A stretch of DNA of 64,000 nt from Beijerinckiaceae bacterium (GCA_024304885.1 JALJOM010000003.1:2700110-2764109); one strand, 5' to 3'; shown: positions 41,149 through 50,585, counted from the stretch's first letter. Notes: generated by a model from the sequence alone, not told the origin. Translations and numbers: made by a program.

Positions 41149-41186
41149 GTGCATTCTTGGCCCGGCAGGCGGCGTGAAGCCCGGCT

Positions 41187-41927
41187 TCAGAACTTCAGCG
41201 TGAGGCCCGTCGAGGCGACCCACGGGTCGAGCTGCACATGGGTACGGATCGGAATGTTGGTTCCCACAACCGTGCCGGTCACGTCGGTGGACAGCCACAC
41301 CTTCTTGCCGTCGACGAACACACCGATGTTGGGCGTGATCATGTAGTTCAAGCCGGCCTGGAGCGTGAAGCCCCACGTTTGGGCGATACCGAAGTTGTTG
41401 ACCAGGATACCGTCGGCGATGTTGCCGAAGTTGAGCAGGTAGACGGGTCCGAGACCGACGTAGGGCTGCAGGGCGCCGAAGTTGGTGAAGTGGTATTGCG
41501 CCAGCAGCATGGCGGGCCCCCAGCGCGAGCTGCCGAGGAGGTTGGTCCCGAAGGCGCCGTCCAGGGTGAAGCCGGTGGCCTTCGCGTGCAGGACCGGCGG
41601 GATGCCGGCGCTGATCGCGAGAGCGATGTTCGGCGTGAGGAACAGGCCGAACTCGATGCCGAGCGTGTAGTTGGGGCGGATCGCAGCATTCCCGATATGC
41701 TGCTGCACCCCGTCGACGAAGACGGGAAGGTTGTTGAAGAAGCCGCCTCCGGTCGATTTCGCGTCGGTCTGGAAGAACGCACCGAGAGCGCCGACGTGCA
41801 GGAAGAAGATCGGCGCCGGCGGCGGAGCCGGCGGTGGTGGAGCCGGCAGAGGTTCCGCCGCATCGACCCTGGTAATCGCAAGGACTGCGACCAATGCCGC
41901 GGCCCATATTCGCATCGAACGTAGCAT
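41187..41927 (-). CDS. OmpW-family outer-membrane protein
   Basis: A 246-residue protein with a signal peptide (IWAAALVAVLAITRVDA before AEPL), a Pro-rich lead (PAPPPPAPPPAP) and an eight-strand barrel pattern. Strands such as YTLGIEFGLFLTPNIALAISAG, QYHFTNFGALQPYVGLGPVY and the end TGLTLKF match OmpW, a small channel for hydrophobic molecules. ATG at 41927 has an AGGAGGGG site. Confidence 0.85.
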   Translation of the reverse strand: MLRSMRIWAAALVAVLAITRVDAAEPLPAPPPPAPPPAPIFFLHVGALGAFFQTDAKSTGGGFFNNLPVFVDGVQQHIGNAAIRPNYTLGIEFGLFLTPNIALAISAGIPPVLHAKATGFTLDGAFGTNLLGSSRWGPAMLLAQYHFTNFGALQPYVGLGPVYLLNFGNIADGILVNNFGIAQTWGFTLQAGLNYMITPNIGVFVDGKKVWLSTDVTGTVVGTNIPIRTHVQLDPWVASTGLTLKF

Positions 41928-42392
41928 CGAATGCCCCTCCTCATGTTGTTTCGCTAGCGTTCTCGCGATCGCGGTTTTTTGTCAAACACTCGCTTCGTGT
42001 CGTGGCAAATCGATCGGCGCCTATGACTTTTTTGTCACATGAAAACCGAGCGAAAAAGCCCGGCACAACACTACCGCTCGACATCCAGATCGTTGGATCG
42101 TCTGCATCTTCCCGATCCCCCGGGGGTCCGCGACGGTTTCGTCCCGCAGCGACCGAGCGGTCCGGCCGTCACCGCGGTCCGACGGTCCCGATGCGACGAA
42201 ATGCGTCTCGCCCCGACGCCCCGCTCGCCATTTTCGCGATGACACGACTACGCCGAGATGATACGGCTCGATCCGGCCAAGAATTCGCGAATGCCGAGAA
42301 CCTATTCGTCGCGTTCCGGCCTGGTTGTACCGATAAGACTCGCCACTCGTCCCGAATATGGCCAAGCTTATCGACGAGGGAGGAAGGGCCAT
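41928..42392. other. Non-coding divergent promoter region
   Basis: 465 bp between the divergent ompW-like and copC genes, with an AT-richer patch near 41960-42040 (GTTTTTTGTCAAAC). No repeat or convincing ORF seen. Confidence 0.4.
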
Positions 42393-42893
42393 ATGACTTG
42401 TGAGCCTCGCGGCATCGCAGCATTGCTTGCGCACGTCCCCGCTCCGCGAACACTATACACCGGAAGAAGCGATCGAGCCTCGGGCTCGACGGGCCTGCCG
42501 CTCAGCCGGCGCCACGTCGCCCTCACGTCCTTGCTCGCCCTCGCGGCTACGGCCTTCGGGCTTCGTGAGGCCGCGGCGCATTCGCGGCTGGTGAAGTCCG
42601 ACCCCTCCGCGCGCGCGGTCGTCGCGTCGGCCCCCAAGGAAGTCAAGCTCTGGTTCAACGAGCAGGTCGAGCCCTCCTTCGCCAAGATTTGGGTCGCCCC
42701 GTCGGATACGGAGTGGAAAGTTCAGCAGACGCTCCTTTCGAGCCGGGGCGACGCTTCCGACTCGCGCCTGCTCGTGACGACGCTCCCCGCCGATCTCCCC
42801 GAGGGCCCCGTCGTCATCGGCTTCCATGTCTTGTCGGTCGACGGCCACACGATCGAGGACAAGCTCATCTTCACGATCAAGAAACCAGCCTAG
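42393..42893 (+). CDS. copC: CopC-family periplasmic copper-binding protein
   Basis: A 166-residue protein. A twin-arginine-like signal (LSRRHVALTSLLALAATAFG) ends in AAA, so the mature protein begins HSRLVKSDPSA. An N-terminal His is the Cu(II) ligand in CopC/YobA proteins, and a second His is in SVDGHTIEDKL. The fold motif VKLWFNEQVEPSFAKIWV also matches. ATG at 42393 has a strong AGGGAGGAAGG site. The CopD fusion gene follows 12 bp later, so the two act together in copper handling. Confidence 0.88.
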   Translation: MTCEPRGIAALLAHVPAPRTLYTGRSDRASGSTGLPLSRRHVALTSLLALAATAFGLREAAAHSRLVKSDPSARAVVASAPKEVKLWFNEQVEPSFAKIWVAPSDTEWKVQQTLLSSRGDASDSRLLVTTLPADLPEGPVVIGFHVLSVDGHTIEDKLIFTIKKPA

Positions 42894-42905
42894 GTCTCGC
42901 CAACG

Positions 42906-44927
42906 ATGGACCCGCTTGCACTCCTGCGCGCCGTCATGACGACTGCAGCGGCGATCGTCATGGGTTCCGGCTTCCTCCTCTGGTACGTCAGGGATGTCCT
43001 CGGCAAGCCCGCCAGCACGCGGTGGCGCGCGCGGGTCATGACCATGATCCTCGTCGCCGCGGCTCTCGGAATCCTCGGGACGGCCGGCCTCGTCGTCGGA
43101 ACCGCGGGGGCCGCGGCGGGTTCATCGAACGTCTTCGCCGTCGATCTCGACACCGTCTGGCGCCTGGTCTTCCAGACCTGGTCCGGCAAGGTGCTCCTCG
43201 CCGCCTTCGTCGCTTCCGTCGCGACCTTCGTCGCCGCCGCTGCGGCATGGCTGCTGGCCGGCCGGCCGCGCGTCTCGGAGACCATCAGCCTCGTCGCCGC
43301 TGACATCGCCGGGCTCGGGCTCGCGGTCATCGCTTTCGCGAGCCATCCGACCTCGCTCGAGCCGGAATGGCTCGGCCTCGGCCTGTCGATCCTGCATCGC
43401 ATCGCCCTCGGCCTCTGGCTCGGCGGCCTGCCGGCCCTCGTCCTGCTCGTCGGGACGGGAGCCGCCGCCGCCGAGGCGGCGCATGTCGCCTATGCGATCC
43501 TCGAGCGCTTCTCGCGGATCGCGATCGCCTCCATGGCAGTGCTCATCGTGACCGGCACGATCCTGGCCTGGATGATCGTCGGCAATTTCGCGAGCCTGAT
43601 CGGAACCTTCTACGGCCTCACCCTGGTGGCGAAGCTCGCGGCCCTCGCCGCGGTCCTCTACATCGCGCACGGGCTTCGCAAGCATCTGCTCCCGAAGCTC
43701 GCCGCCGAGCCGACCACCACGGTCCTCGCGCAATACGCCTCGCGGGTGAAGATCGAATCCGGGTTCGCGCTCCTCATCGTGCTGCTCGCCTCGGTCATGG
43801 GCAATATCGCGCCGCCCGAGCACGAGGATATCTTCTGGATCCTGCCGTTTCGCTTCTCGTTCCGGGCGACCTGGGACTTGCCGTGGGTACCCGCCATGTT
43901 CGTCGGCGGCTCGGCATTGGTCCTGGCCGGTGTGGTCCTCACCGTCCTCGCCTTGCGCTCGTCCTCCCGTCCTGCGGGCCTGCGGCCGAGATACGGCCTT
44001 GCACTCGGCGGCTTTACGATCCTCGCCGGCAGCGCCTTGGCATTGCCGGCGATCTCGGTTCAGGCCTTCCCCGGCACGTTCCTCACCCCGAACGTCGATT
44101 TCGCGGTGGAATCGATCGCCCACGGGCTCGGGGCCTACGAGGAAAATTGCACGCTCTGCCACGGTGTCGGCGGACGCGGCGACGGCCCGCTCCGCACCGT
44201 CTCCCCTGTCCCGCCGGCGGACTTGACGGCACAACATGCGGCCACCCACACCGCGGGCGACATGTACTGGTGGCTGACCCACGGCATCCCGGAGTCCAAC
44301 ATGCCGTCCTTCGCCGAGACCCTGAGCGTCGAGGACCGCTGGGACGTCGTCAATTTCCTGCAAGCCTTCGCGCTCGGCTATCAAGGACGCATTCTCTCCA
44401 CACGGGTGCTTCCCGACAAGCCCTGGCTCGGACCACCGGATCTCTCGGTGACGGACGAGACCGGCGAGACGCTGCGCATTCGCGACTACCGCAAGAATTC
44501 GGCGCTGCTCGTGACGATCGCCCGAGGCCCCGGCGCACGGGCTCGGGTCGACCAGCTCCTCGCCGCTCGAAACCAGCTCGCCAGGCTCGGCACGAAGATC
44601 GTCCTGATCGCTCCGGGGCCGGAAGGCGAGTCCTTGCGCGCGCTGGCCGCCGGGAAGATCCTCGTCGTCGACAAGGACACCGACGCCGCGGCCGCGGCCT
44701 TCGGCTTGCTCACGCGGTCCCTGACCAATGCCAAGTCCGAGACCGCCAGGGTTCCCGAGGAGAGCGCCGAGTTCCTGATCGATCGCTCGGGATACCTCAG
44801 GGCCCGCTGGCTCCCGTCGGAAGATTCCGGCGCCGGCGGCTGGAGCGATCTCGCCTCGCTCGAGGCCCAGCTCGCGATCCTGGCCAAGGAACCCGATTGG
44901 CCACCGCCGAAGGATCACGACCACTGA
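42906..44927 (+). CDS. copD: CopD copper-resistance domain fused to cytochrome c and redoxin-like domains
   Basis: A 673-residue multi-domain protein. Residues 1-380 hold eight or nine membrane spans of the CopD family, with conserved His around ILHRIALGLWLGGLP. A mono-haem cytochrome c domain follows, with CTLCH at about residues 415-419 and a candidate Met ligand in ESNMPSF. The last 190 residues (RIRDYRKNSALLVTIARGPG ... EFLIDRSGYLRARWLP) resemble an AhpC/redoxin fold but show no Cys, so they cannot act as a thiol oxidoreductase. The set suggests copper import or redox cycling for periplasmic cupro-enzymes. It is operonic with copC. Confidence 0.85.
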   Translation: MDPLALLRAVMTTAAAIVMGSGFLLWYVRDVLGKPASTRWRARVMTMILVAAALGILGTAGLVVGTAGAAAGSSNVFAVDLDTVWRLVFQTWSGKVLLAAFVASVATFVAAAAAWLLAGRPRVSETISLVAADIAGLGLAVIAFASHPTSLEPEWLGLGLSILHRIALGLWLGGLPALVLLVGTGAAAAEAAHVAYAILERFSRIAIASMAVLIVTGTILAWMIVGNFASLIGTFYGLTLVAKLAALAAVLYIAHGLRKHLLPKLAAEPTTTVLAQYASRVKIESGFALLIVLLASVMGNIAPPEHEDIFWILPFRFSFRATWDLPWVPAMFVGGSALVLAGVVLTVLALRSSSRPAGLRPRYGLALGGFTILAGSALALPAISVQAFPGTFLTPNVDFAVESIAHGLGAYEENCTLCHGVGGRGDGPLRTVSPVPPADLTAQHAATHTAGDMYWWLTHGIPESNMPSFAETLSVEDRWDVVNFLQAFALGYQGRILSTRVLPDKPWLGPPDLSVTDETGETLRIRDYRKNSALLVTIARGPGARARVDQLLAARNQLARLGTKIVLIAPGPEGESLRALAAGKILVVDKDTDAAAAAFGLLTRSLTNAKSETARVPEESAEFLIDRSGYLRARWLPSEDSGAGGWSDLASLEAQLAILAKEPDWPPPKDHDH

Positions 44928-44975
44928 GCCGGAGGTCCTGCGCCCGATAGCATCGCTCGGCGTGCCGTCGGGCGC

Positions 44976-45971
44976 CTACAGCATGATCGGCAGGACCCGG
45001 TCGGGCGGACGATGGCCGTCCATGAAGGTCTTCACGTTGATGATGACCTTCTCGCCCATGTCGATGCGACCCTCGGCCGTGGCGGATCCCATGTGGGGCA
45101 GGAGCGTGACCTTGCCCGCATTGGCGAGCCTGACGAGTTTCTGCGACACGGCAGGCTCGTGCTCGAAGACGTCGAGCCCGGCTCCGGCCAGCTCGCCGGC
45201 CTCGAGCATGCGGGTCAAGGCGTTCTCGTCGATGATCTCTCCCCGCGCCGTGTTGACGACGATCGCGTGGGGACGCAGATATTTCAGCCGCCGCGCGGAC
45301 AAGAGGTGGTAGGTCGCCGGCGTATGCGGGCAATTGACCGAGACGATGTCCATGCGGGCGAGCATCTGGTCGAGCGACTCCCAATAGGTCGCTTCCAGCT
45401 CCTCCTCGACCGCGGCGGCGACATGGCGGCGGTTGTGATAATGGATCTGCAGGCCGAAGGCCTTGGCCCGGCTCGCGAGCGCGCGGCCGATCCGGCCCAT
45501 GCCGACGATGCCGAGGCGCTTGCCGGTGATCCGATGGCCGAGCATCCAGGTCGGCGCCCAGCCTGCCCATTCGCCCGACGGGATGATCTTCGCGCCTTCG
45601 ACGAGCCGCCGGGCGACCGCCAGGATGAGCGCCATCGTCATATCGGCCGTGTCCTCGGTGAGGACGCCCGGCGTGTTGGTGACCGTCATCCCCCGGCTCG
45701 CCGCGGCGGTCACGTCGATATTGTCGACCCCGGTCCCGAAGTTCGCGATCAGCTTCAGCTGCTCGCCGGCCGACGCGATCAGCTCGGCGTCGATACGATC
45801 GGTCACGGTCGGTACCAGCACCTCCGCGACACGCATGGCCTCGGCGAGCTCGGCCTGCGACATGGGCTTGTCGTCGATGTTGAGCCTCGTGTCGAACAGC
45901 TCGCACATGCGGGTCTCGACGACGTCCGGCAGCTTGCGCGTCACGACGACGAGCGCCTTCCTGCGGCTCAT
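44976..45971 (-). CDS. D-2-hydroxyacid dehydrogenase (glyoxylate/hydroxypyruvate reductase type)
   Basis: A 331-residue NAD(P)H-dependent enzyme. The Rossmann motif is GIVGMGRIGRALA, catalytic Arg is in VNTARGEIIDE, Glu in DVFEHEP and His in LLPHMGSATAE. This is the complete triad of the family. The GyaR/GRHPR-like TNTPGVLTEDTADMTMALIL stretch supports glyoxylate or hydroxypyruvate as substrate. It is convergent with the copD fusion gene and divergent from an SH3 protein gene, across a 370-bp gap. Confidence 0.9.
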   Translation of the reverse strand: MSRRKALVVVTRKLPDVVETRMCELFDTRLNIDDKPMSQAELAEAMRVAEVLVPTVTDRIDAELIASAGEQLKLIANFGTGVDNIDVTAAASRGMTVTNTPGVLTEDTADMTMALILAVARRLVEGAKIIPSGEWAGWAPTWMLGHRITGKRLGIVGMGRIGRALASRAKAFGLQIHYHNRRHVAAAVEEELEATYWESLDQMLARMDIVSVNCPHTPATYHLLSARRLKYLRPHAIVVNTARGEIIDENALTRMLEAGELAGAGLDVFEHEPAVSQKLVRLANAGKVTLLPHMGSATAEGRIDMGEKVIINVKTFMDGHRPPDRVLPIML

Positions 45972-46341
45972 GCTCCAGGGCCTCCCCGCGCGTCCTGCCG
46001 CTGTCTCGACGGCTGCCTCGCCCCGCGACCCGAGGCAGCGCCTCGCCGGCCCGACCTTTACCCGGTCTTAACCGCGGCGGGATCACAAGCCGAGAAGCCG
46101 ACCTCCGGCCGCGGCTCGTGGTCTCGAACGATCCGCAATCGACCACGCCGCCGCACCGGACGAGCCGGGCCTCTCTAGCAGATGGCCGAGCAAAAACAAG
46201 AAGGCGGAATCCGCGATCCGGGCCCGGAACGGGGCCGTCGGCCGGCGTCTCGGCCCCGCGAGCCTGCAGCCCGGCACTTTTTGCCGCCTTCGCGCGGAAC
46301 GCGGCCCCGGGCGCGCCGGAAGCTGCAGCAGGACAACGATC
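45972..46341. other. Non-coding divergent promoter region
   Basis: 370 bp between the hydroxyacid dehydrogenase and SH3 protein genes. GC-rich, with no repeat, hairpin or gene that I can support. Confidence 0.35.
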
Positions 46342-46878
46342 ATGAGCGTCTTTCACGGAGCACGGACCGGCTGCCGCTTCTGGCTCGCCGCCGTGATCGG
46401 CGGCTTTGCCGCCTCGGCGGGGCATCACGCCGAGGCGCAAACCGGCTCGGTCAGCGGCCTACCCCTTCCACGCTATGTGAGCCTCAAGACCGATCGCGTG
46501 AACCTCCGCGAAGGCCCGTCGAAGGACCATCGGACGCGATGGGTCTTTCACCGCGCCGGGCTGCCGGTCGAGATCACGGCCGAGTTCGAGACTTGGCGGC
46601 GCGTGCGCGATTCCGAGGGGGCCGAGGGCTGGGTGCTCCATTCCCTCCTGTCGGGCCGTCGGACCGCGCTCGTGGCTCCGTGGCGCAAGGGCACCGAGCT
46701 CTTGCTCTACTCGGCGCCCGCCACCACGGCGCCCGTCGTCGCCAAGCTCGAGGCGAACGTGATCGCGAGCTTGCGCAGCTGCGACCGCGCCTGGTGCCGT
46801 ATCTCCGGTACCGGCTTTTCCGGCTATATGCCGCAATCCGATCTCTGGGGGGTCTATCCCGACGAGAAGATCGAGTGA
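46342..46878 (+). CDS. Secreted SH3-domain protein
   Basis: A 178-residue protein with a signal peptide (WLAAVIGGFAASAGHHAEAQ) and two bacterial SH3 domains. The first is VSLKTDRVNLREGPSKDH ... GWVLHSLL, the second ELLLYSAPATTAPVVAKLEANVIASLRSC ... SGYMPQSDLWGVY. Such proteins usually bind the cell wall or envelope. Homologues beside a 2-hydroxyacid dehydrogenase gene are common in Hyphomicrobiales. Confidence 0.85.
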   Translation: MSVFHGARTGCRFWLAAVIGGFAASAGHHAEAQTGSVSGLPLPRYVSLKTDRVNLREGPSKDHRTRWVFHRAGLPVEITAEFETWRRVRDSEGAEGWVLHSLLSGRRTALVAPWRKGTELLLYSAPATTAPVVAKLEANVIASLRSCDRAWCRISGTGFSGYMPQSDLWGVYPDEKIE

Positions 46879-46971
46879 AAGCGGCGCTTCAGGCGGGGCG
46901 GCTCGGGCCAGGAACGGATCGTCGGTCGAAGGCGTTCACCGAGGCCATCGTCACGATTTCGGAGTCGGCTC

Positions 46972-47241
46972 ATGGCGAGTGAAGTGCGCTCCCGCGAGGA
47001 GCTTCAGGCCGCCTGCCTCGCAGCCTTGAAGCGATGTCGGGGCTTCGAGGAGGTGAACGAGATCCTGGTCCAGCCGCGCGAGACCGACGGCGGCCTTACC
47101 AACTGGACCTTGGCCGCGGTCAGGCCGAAGGTCCGCAACGACGCGCTGCGCGACGCACGCGGCACGATCGAGGCGCTTCAGAGAGCCTACAAGCTGCAAA
47201 CCGCGGACGTGCCGACGTCCCAGTGGCAAAGACGCCTGTAA
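46972..47241 (+). CDS. Small hypothetical protein
   Basis: An 89-residue soluble protein with an apparent helix-strand-helix plan: REELQAACLAALKRC, GGLTNWTLAAVRP, DARGTIEALQRAYKL. It follows the SH3 gene by 93 bp and converges with the DNA-glycosylase gene. I do not recognise the family. Confidence 0.6.
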   Translation: MASEVRSREELQAACLAALKRCRGFEEVNEILVQPRETDGGLTNWTLAAVRPKVRNDALRDARGTIEALQRAYKLQTADVPTSQWQRRL

Positions 47242-47301
47242 TCGAGGCCGCATGCGCCGACCCTCGCCGACATCTCGCGGCTGGCGTCGCTTGCCGGGAG
47301 C

Positions 47302-47943
47302 TTACCCGAGAGCCCGAGCGACCTCGGCGCGCAGGCGAGGCAGTAGCTCCGACTCGAACCACGGGTTCCTCCTCAGCCAACCGGTGTTGCGCCAGGAGGG
47401 GTGCGGCAAGGGAATGATTCGCGGCTTCGCACCGGCGAGCTCGGCCCAGCGGCGAACGGTGTCGTCGACCGTCACGTTCCTCGGCAACGCCCGGCCGGCC
47501 CGGGCGAAATGATAGGTTTGAGCGTAGCGGCCGATCGCAAGGATGCATTCGAGCTGCGGCAGCAATCCGAGCAATGGGTCGTGCCAGGCCTCGCGGCATT
47601 CGCGGCGCGGCGGCAGGTCGCTCTTGTCGGGGCCTTGCCCGGGAAAGCAGAAGCCCATCGGCACGATGGCGACCTTCGCCTCGTCGTAGAATACCTCTCG
47701 CGACACTCCCATCCAGTCTCGGAGCCGGTCACCCGAGGCGTCGTTGAAGGAGAGCCCGGTCGCGTGCACCTTGGTTCCGGGCGCCTGGCTCGCGACGAGG
47801 AGCCGCGCCGTCGTCGACACGCGCAGGACCGGTCGCGGCTCGTGCGGCAAGGGCGTGGCCTGCGGGGCATCACGGCAGATCCGGCAAGCCCTGATCCGCG
47901 CGGCCATGGCCGCGAGCTCAGAGCTCGATGCAAAGTCCGTCAT
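47302..47943 (-). CDS. Uracil-DNA glycosylase family protein
   Basis: A 213-residue protein of the UDG superfamily. Motif 1 is VASQAPGTKVHATGLSFND and the C-terminal motif is PLPHPSWRN, with a CRIC pair at residues 20-23. These proteins remove uracil from DNA or have related roles; this short form may lack full glycosylase activity. Its start overlaps the end of the metallo-beta-lactamase gene by 26 bp, so the two form an operon. Confidence 0.8.
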   Translation of the reverse strand: MTDFASSSELAAMAARIRACRICRDAPQATPLPHEPRPVLRVSTTARLLVASQAPGTKVHATGLSFNDASGDRLRDWMGVSREVFYDEAKVAIVPMGFCFPGQGPDKSDLPPRRECREAWHDPLLGLLPQLECILAIGRYAQTYHFARAGRALPRNVTVDDTVRRWAELAGAKPRIIPLPHPSWRNTGWLRRNPWFESELLPRLRAEVARALG

Positions 47944-48661
47944 GGGCGAGCCCCAGGCCGGCCTTTTCCATCTCGGCGCGCCGCGCGAGCGCCGACTTGC
48001 TCATGTGCGTCACGACGATGCGCCGTGCCGAGAAGCCGGCGAGCCGGTCCCGGAGCGTCGGCCAATCCATGTGGCTCGGCACGGGGCGATCCCCCGAGAA
48101 GCATTCGACGAGAAACAAGTCGGCGTCGGCCGCGAGATCGTACAAGGTGTCGGTCCAGGTCGTATCCCCGGAGAACGCGAAGACCTCGGAGCCGTCGCCG
48201 ATACGCACGCCCGTCGCGAGGCCCTGGCACTCGTGGACGACCGGAAAGGTCTCGACCACGATCCCGTTACGCTCGTAGGCCGTGCGCGGGAGGATCTCCT
48301 CGACCTGCCAGTCGAAGCTCCAGCCGAGCTTTCTCACCCCCGGGAAAAGCGTGTCGAATGCCGCGTCGAGCCTTTGCCGGAGCCCCGGCGGACCGACCAA
48401 GGCCAGCGGCTTCGAGCGTCGTTCCCCGAATTGGCAATCGAGCAGGAGGAAGGGCAAGCCGCCGAAATGATCGCCGTGCAGATGGGAGACGACCACGGTG
48501 TCGATGCGATCGAACTCGAGCCCGAGCGCCTTCCAGGCGTAGATCGAGCTCGCGCCGAAATCGACGATCGCGCTCGTTGCCCCGGTATCGACCCTGATGC
48601 AGGTGTGCGCCCGTCCGCCCGTCGCAAAGGCGTCCCCGGACCCGACAATCGTTACTTTCAT
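47918..48661 (-). CDS. Metallo-beta-lactamase-fold hydrolase (RNase Z-like)
   Basis: A 247-residue MBL-fold protein beginning MKVTIVGSGDAFATGGR. The metal site is the HLHGDH motif (H60, H62, D64, H65), with later ligands in FPVVHECQG, AFSGDTTWTD and VVTHMS. The overall plan matches RNase Z/arylsulfatase-like MBL enzymes; the substrate is unknown. ATG at 48661 is the family start; the frame is open upstream but without similarity. It overlaps the UDG-like gene. Confidence 0.85.
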   Translation of the reverse strand: MKVTIVGSGDAFATGGRAHTCIRVDTGATSAIVDFGASSIYAWKALGLEFDRIDTVVVSHLHGDHFGGLPFLLLDCQFGERRSKPLALVGPPGLRQRLDAAFDTLFPGVRKLGWSFDWQVEEILPRTAYERNGIVVETFPVVHECQGLATGVRIGDGSEVFAFSGDTTWTDTLYDLAADADLFLVECFSGDRPVPSHMDWPTLRDRLAGFSARRIVVTHMSKSALARRAEMEKAGLGLAHDGLCIEL

Positions 48662-48889
48662 TCGAACGACCGGATGACCTCGCAAGAGCGACGTTTCGAT
48701 ACGACCGGCGCCGATCGGTCGCCGCGCGAAGCGAGCGAGCTGGTCCCGGTCGCGCCGCAAGTCGCTCGGCGTCCGGTCGAGCAACGAGCCTCGAGCGGTG
48801 ACGGGTACTCGACCAGCCGTCGCGGGCCCGGCCTTTTCGCCTGAACGGAGCTACAAATCACCAACAATAGAGAATTGATGCGCCAGCGC

Positions 48890-48905
48890 TGTGCGCTAGC
48901 GCACA
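48890..48905. promoter_or_regulatory. Perfect 16-bp palindrome, candidate operator
   Basis: TGTGCGCTAGCGCACA, fully symmetric, 255 bp before the sensor kinase start. It could be a dimeric regulator site; its centre contains CTAG. Confidence 0.4.
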
Positions 48906-49104
48906 TCACGGACTCGAGACTCTCGATTTCGCGCCGCGCGCGCCAGCACGGAGCCCGGCCGCCGAAAATCCCGGTGTCCGCGCCGGTCATGCGGTCAGGC
49001 TCGGTCATGCCACACATGCGAGAAGATCGAGAGGATCGATACGACAGAGCTCGCTGCGCCTGCGCTAAAGCCGCGCCTCGAAGCTCGCTCGGCCGATCGC
49101 GGAA

Positions 49105-49148
49105 TTAGAACGGGCTTACGATGCCGCCCGATCGGAAGCCCGCTCCAG
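49105..49148. repeat. Family A repeat hairpin remnant, copy 7
   Basis: GAACGGGCTTACGAT, 7-nt spacer and GATCGGAAGCCCGCTC: a decayed version of the GAGCGGGTTTCCGATC hairpin found at 7.1 and 58.0 kb, 13 bp before the sensor kinase start. Confidence 0.5.
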
Positions 49149-49160
49149 GACCATCAGGCG

Positions 49161-50585
49161 ATGCTGCATCCATGCGACGCGCGCATGCTCTCCTTGATTG
49201 CCCGAGCCTTGCTCGAGTCCGGCGTTCTCGTCGCCGGGTTCGTCTGCGTCGTCGCGATGCTCGCGCTCTTCTTCGTCCCGATCGGACCCGTGATCGCTTG
49301 GCTCGGGGTTCAGGCGGTGCTTCTCGGCCTCGGTCGGCGACTCGCCGCGAGGATTCTCGATTGGCCGGAGGAAGGAGCCCTTGCGGCGCACCGGGGCCTT
49401 CGGCTCGTCGGCCTCGAGGCGGCGCGCGGGCTCGCCTGGGGCGCGCTTGCGGGCGGGGTCATTGCGACGTCCGGCCATGCCGCGGCCGACGCATTCGGCC
49501 TCATGACGCTGCTCTCGGCGTCCGCCTTGACCGCGACGATCGGGGCGTCGAGCCCGGCGTCGATCGCAGGGGCCATCCTCCTGATGACGGCGATGGTGCT
49601 GCTCGGCCTCGTCACGGCCGGCCTCGATCTCGCCACCGTCCCGCTCGCAGCGCTCGGCTGCTGCGCGCAACTCTATCTGGTCGGGATCGCCTACAAGCTC
49701 CATGCGACCGCCCTCGAGACCGCGTCGATCCAGGACGAAAAGGACGACTTGATCGCCGAGCTGGAGTCGGCGCGGGCGGTAAGCGATCTCGCCCGCCGTC
49801 GCGCCGAGGACGCCAATCTCGCGAAATCCCGCTTCCTCGCCGCGATGAGCCACGAGCTTCGCACGCCGCTCAACGCGATCCTCGGCTTCTCGGAGGTGAT
49901 GAAGGGCGAGCTGTTCGGTGCCCATTCGGTGGCGTCCTACCGGGAATACTCGAACGACATTCATGCGAGCGGCCAGCATCTCCTCGTCCTGATCGATGAA
50001 ATCCTGGATCTCTCGCGGATCGAGGCCGGTCGCTTCGAGCTCAAGGAAGATACCGTGCGGCTTGCGAGCGTCGTCGCGGCCTGCAAGCACCTCCTCGACC
50101 TGCGGGCGAAGGGGCGGCGCATTTCCGTCGAGACCAGCGCGGAGCCCGGCCTGCCCCCACTTCGCGCCGACGAGCGTGCAATCCGGCAAATGGTCTTGAA
50201 CCTTCTGTCCAATGCCATAAGCTTCACTCCGCCCGGAGGAGAGATCAGCTTCAAGATCGGGTGGACCGGACGCGGCGGCCAATATTTCTCGGTGCGAGAC
50301 AGCGGGACCGGAATCCCGGAGGAGGAGATCCCGACGGTCCTGACCCCGTTCGGGCGCGGGACCTTGGCACAAGAGTGCGGCGAGCAGGGCACCGGGCTCG
50401 GCCTCGCGATCGTCAAAGGGCTCGTCGAGCTTCACGGCGGAACCTTCCTTCTGAGGTCGAAGTTGCACGAAGGCACCGAGGTCGTCGTGATCTTCCCCCC
50501 CGAGCGTGTGAGCGCGCCGACGGCAGCTTGCGGCCGGAACGAGAGCGCCGCGGCGGCCAAAGGCACGAGGGCGCAAAGCGCTTGA
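49161..50585 (+). CDS. Membrane sensor histidine kinase
   Basis: A 474-residue hybrid-free histidine kinase. The first 180 residues hold about six hydrophobic spans with no recognised sensor domain. A coiled-coil stretch (DEKDDLIAELESARAVSDLARRRAED) leads to the HisKA box with the phospho-acceptor H231 in SHELRTPLNAILGFSE. The ATPase part has N (LLSNAISFTPPGG), G1 (RDSGTGIP) and G2 (GTGLGLAIV) boxes. No response regulator gene is adjacent. It resembles PdhS/DivJ-type kinases, but the partner cannot be told. Confidence 0.88.
   Translation: MLHPCDARMLSLIARALLESGVLVAGFVCVVAMLALFFVPIGPVIAWLGVQAVLLGLGRRLAARILDWPEEGALAAHRGLRLVGLEAARGLAWGALAGGVIATSGHAAADAFGLMTLLSASALTATIGASSPASIAGAILLMTAMVLLGLVTAGLDLATVPLAALGCCAQLYLVGIAYKLHATALETASIQDEKDDLIAELESARAVSDLARRRAEDANLAKSRFLAAMSHELRTPLNAILGFSEVMKGELFGAHSVASYREYSNDIHASGQHLLVLIDEILDLSRIEAGRFELKEDTVRLASVVAACKHLLDLRAKGRRISVETSAEPGLPPLRADERAIRQMVLNLLSNAISFTPPGGEISFKIGWTGRGGQYFSVRDSGTGIPEEEIPTVLTPFGRGTLAQECGEQGTGLGLAIVKGLVELHGGTFLLRSKLHEGTEVVVIFPPERVSAPTAACGRNESAAAAKGTRAQSA

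Larger units (their letters stand above)
48662..49160. other. Non-coding region between MBL-fold gene and sensor kinase gene
   Basis: 499 bp, divergent. It holds a perfect 16-bp palindrome at 48890 and a decayed family A hairpin at 49105-49148. No gene is supported. Confidence 0.45.
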
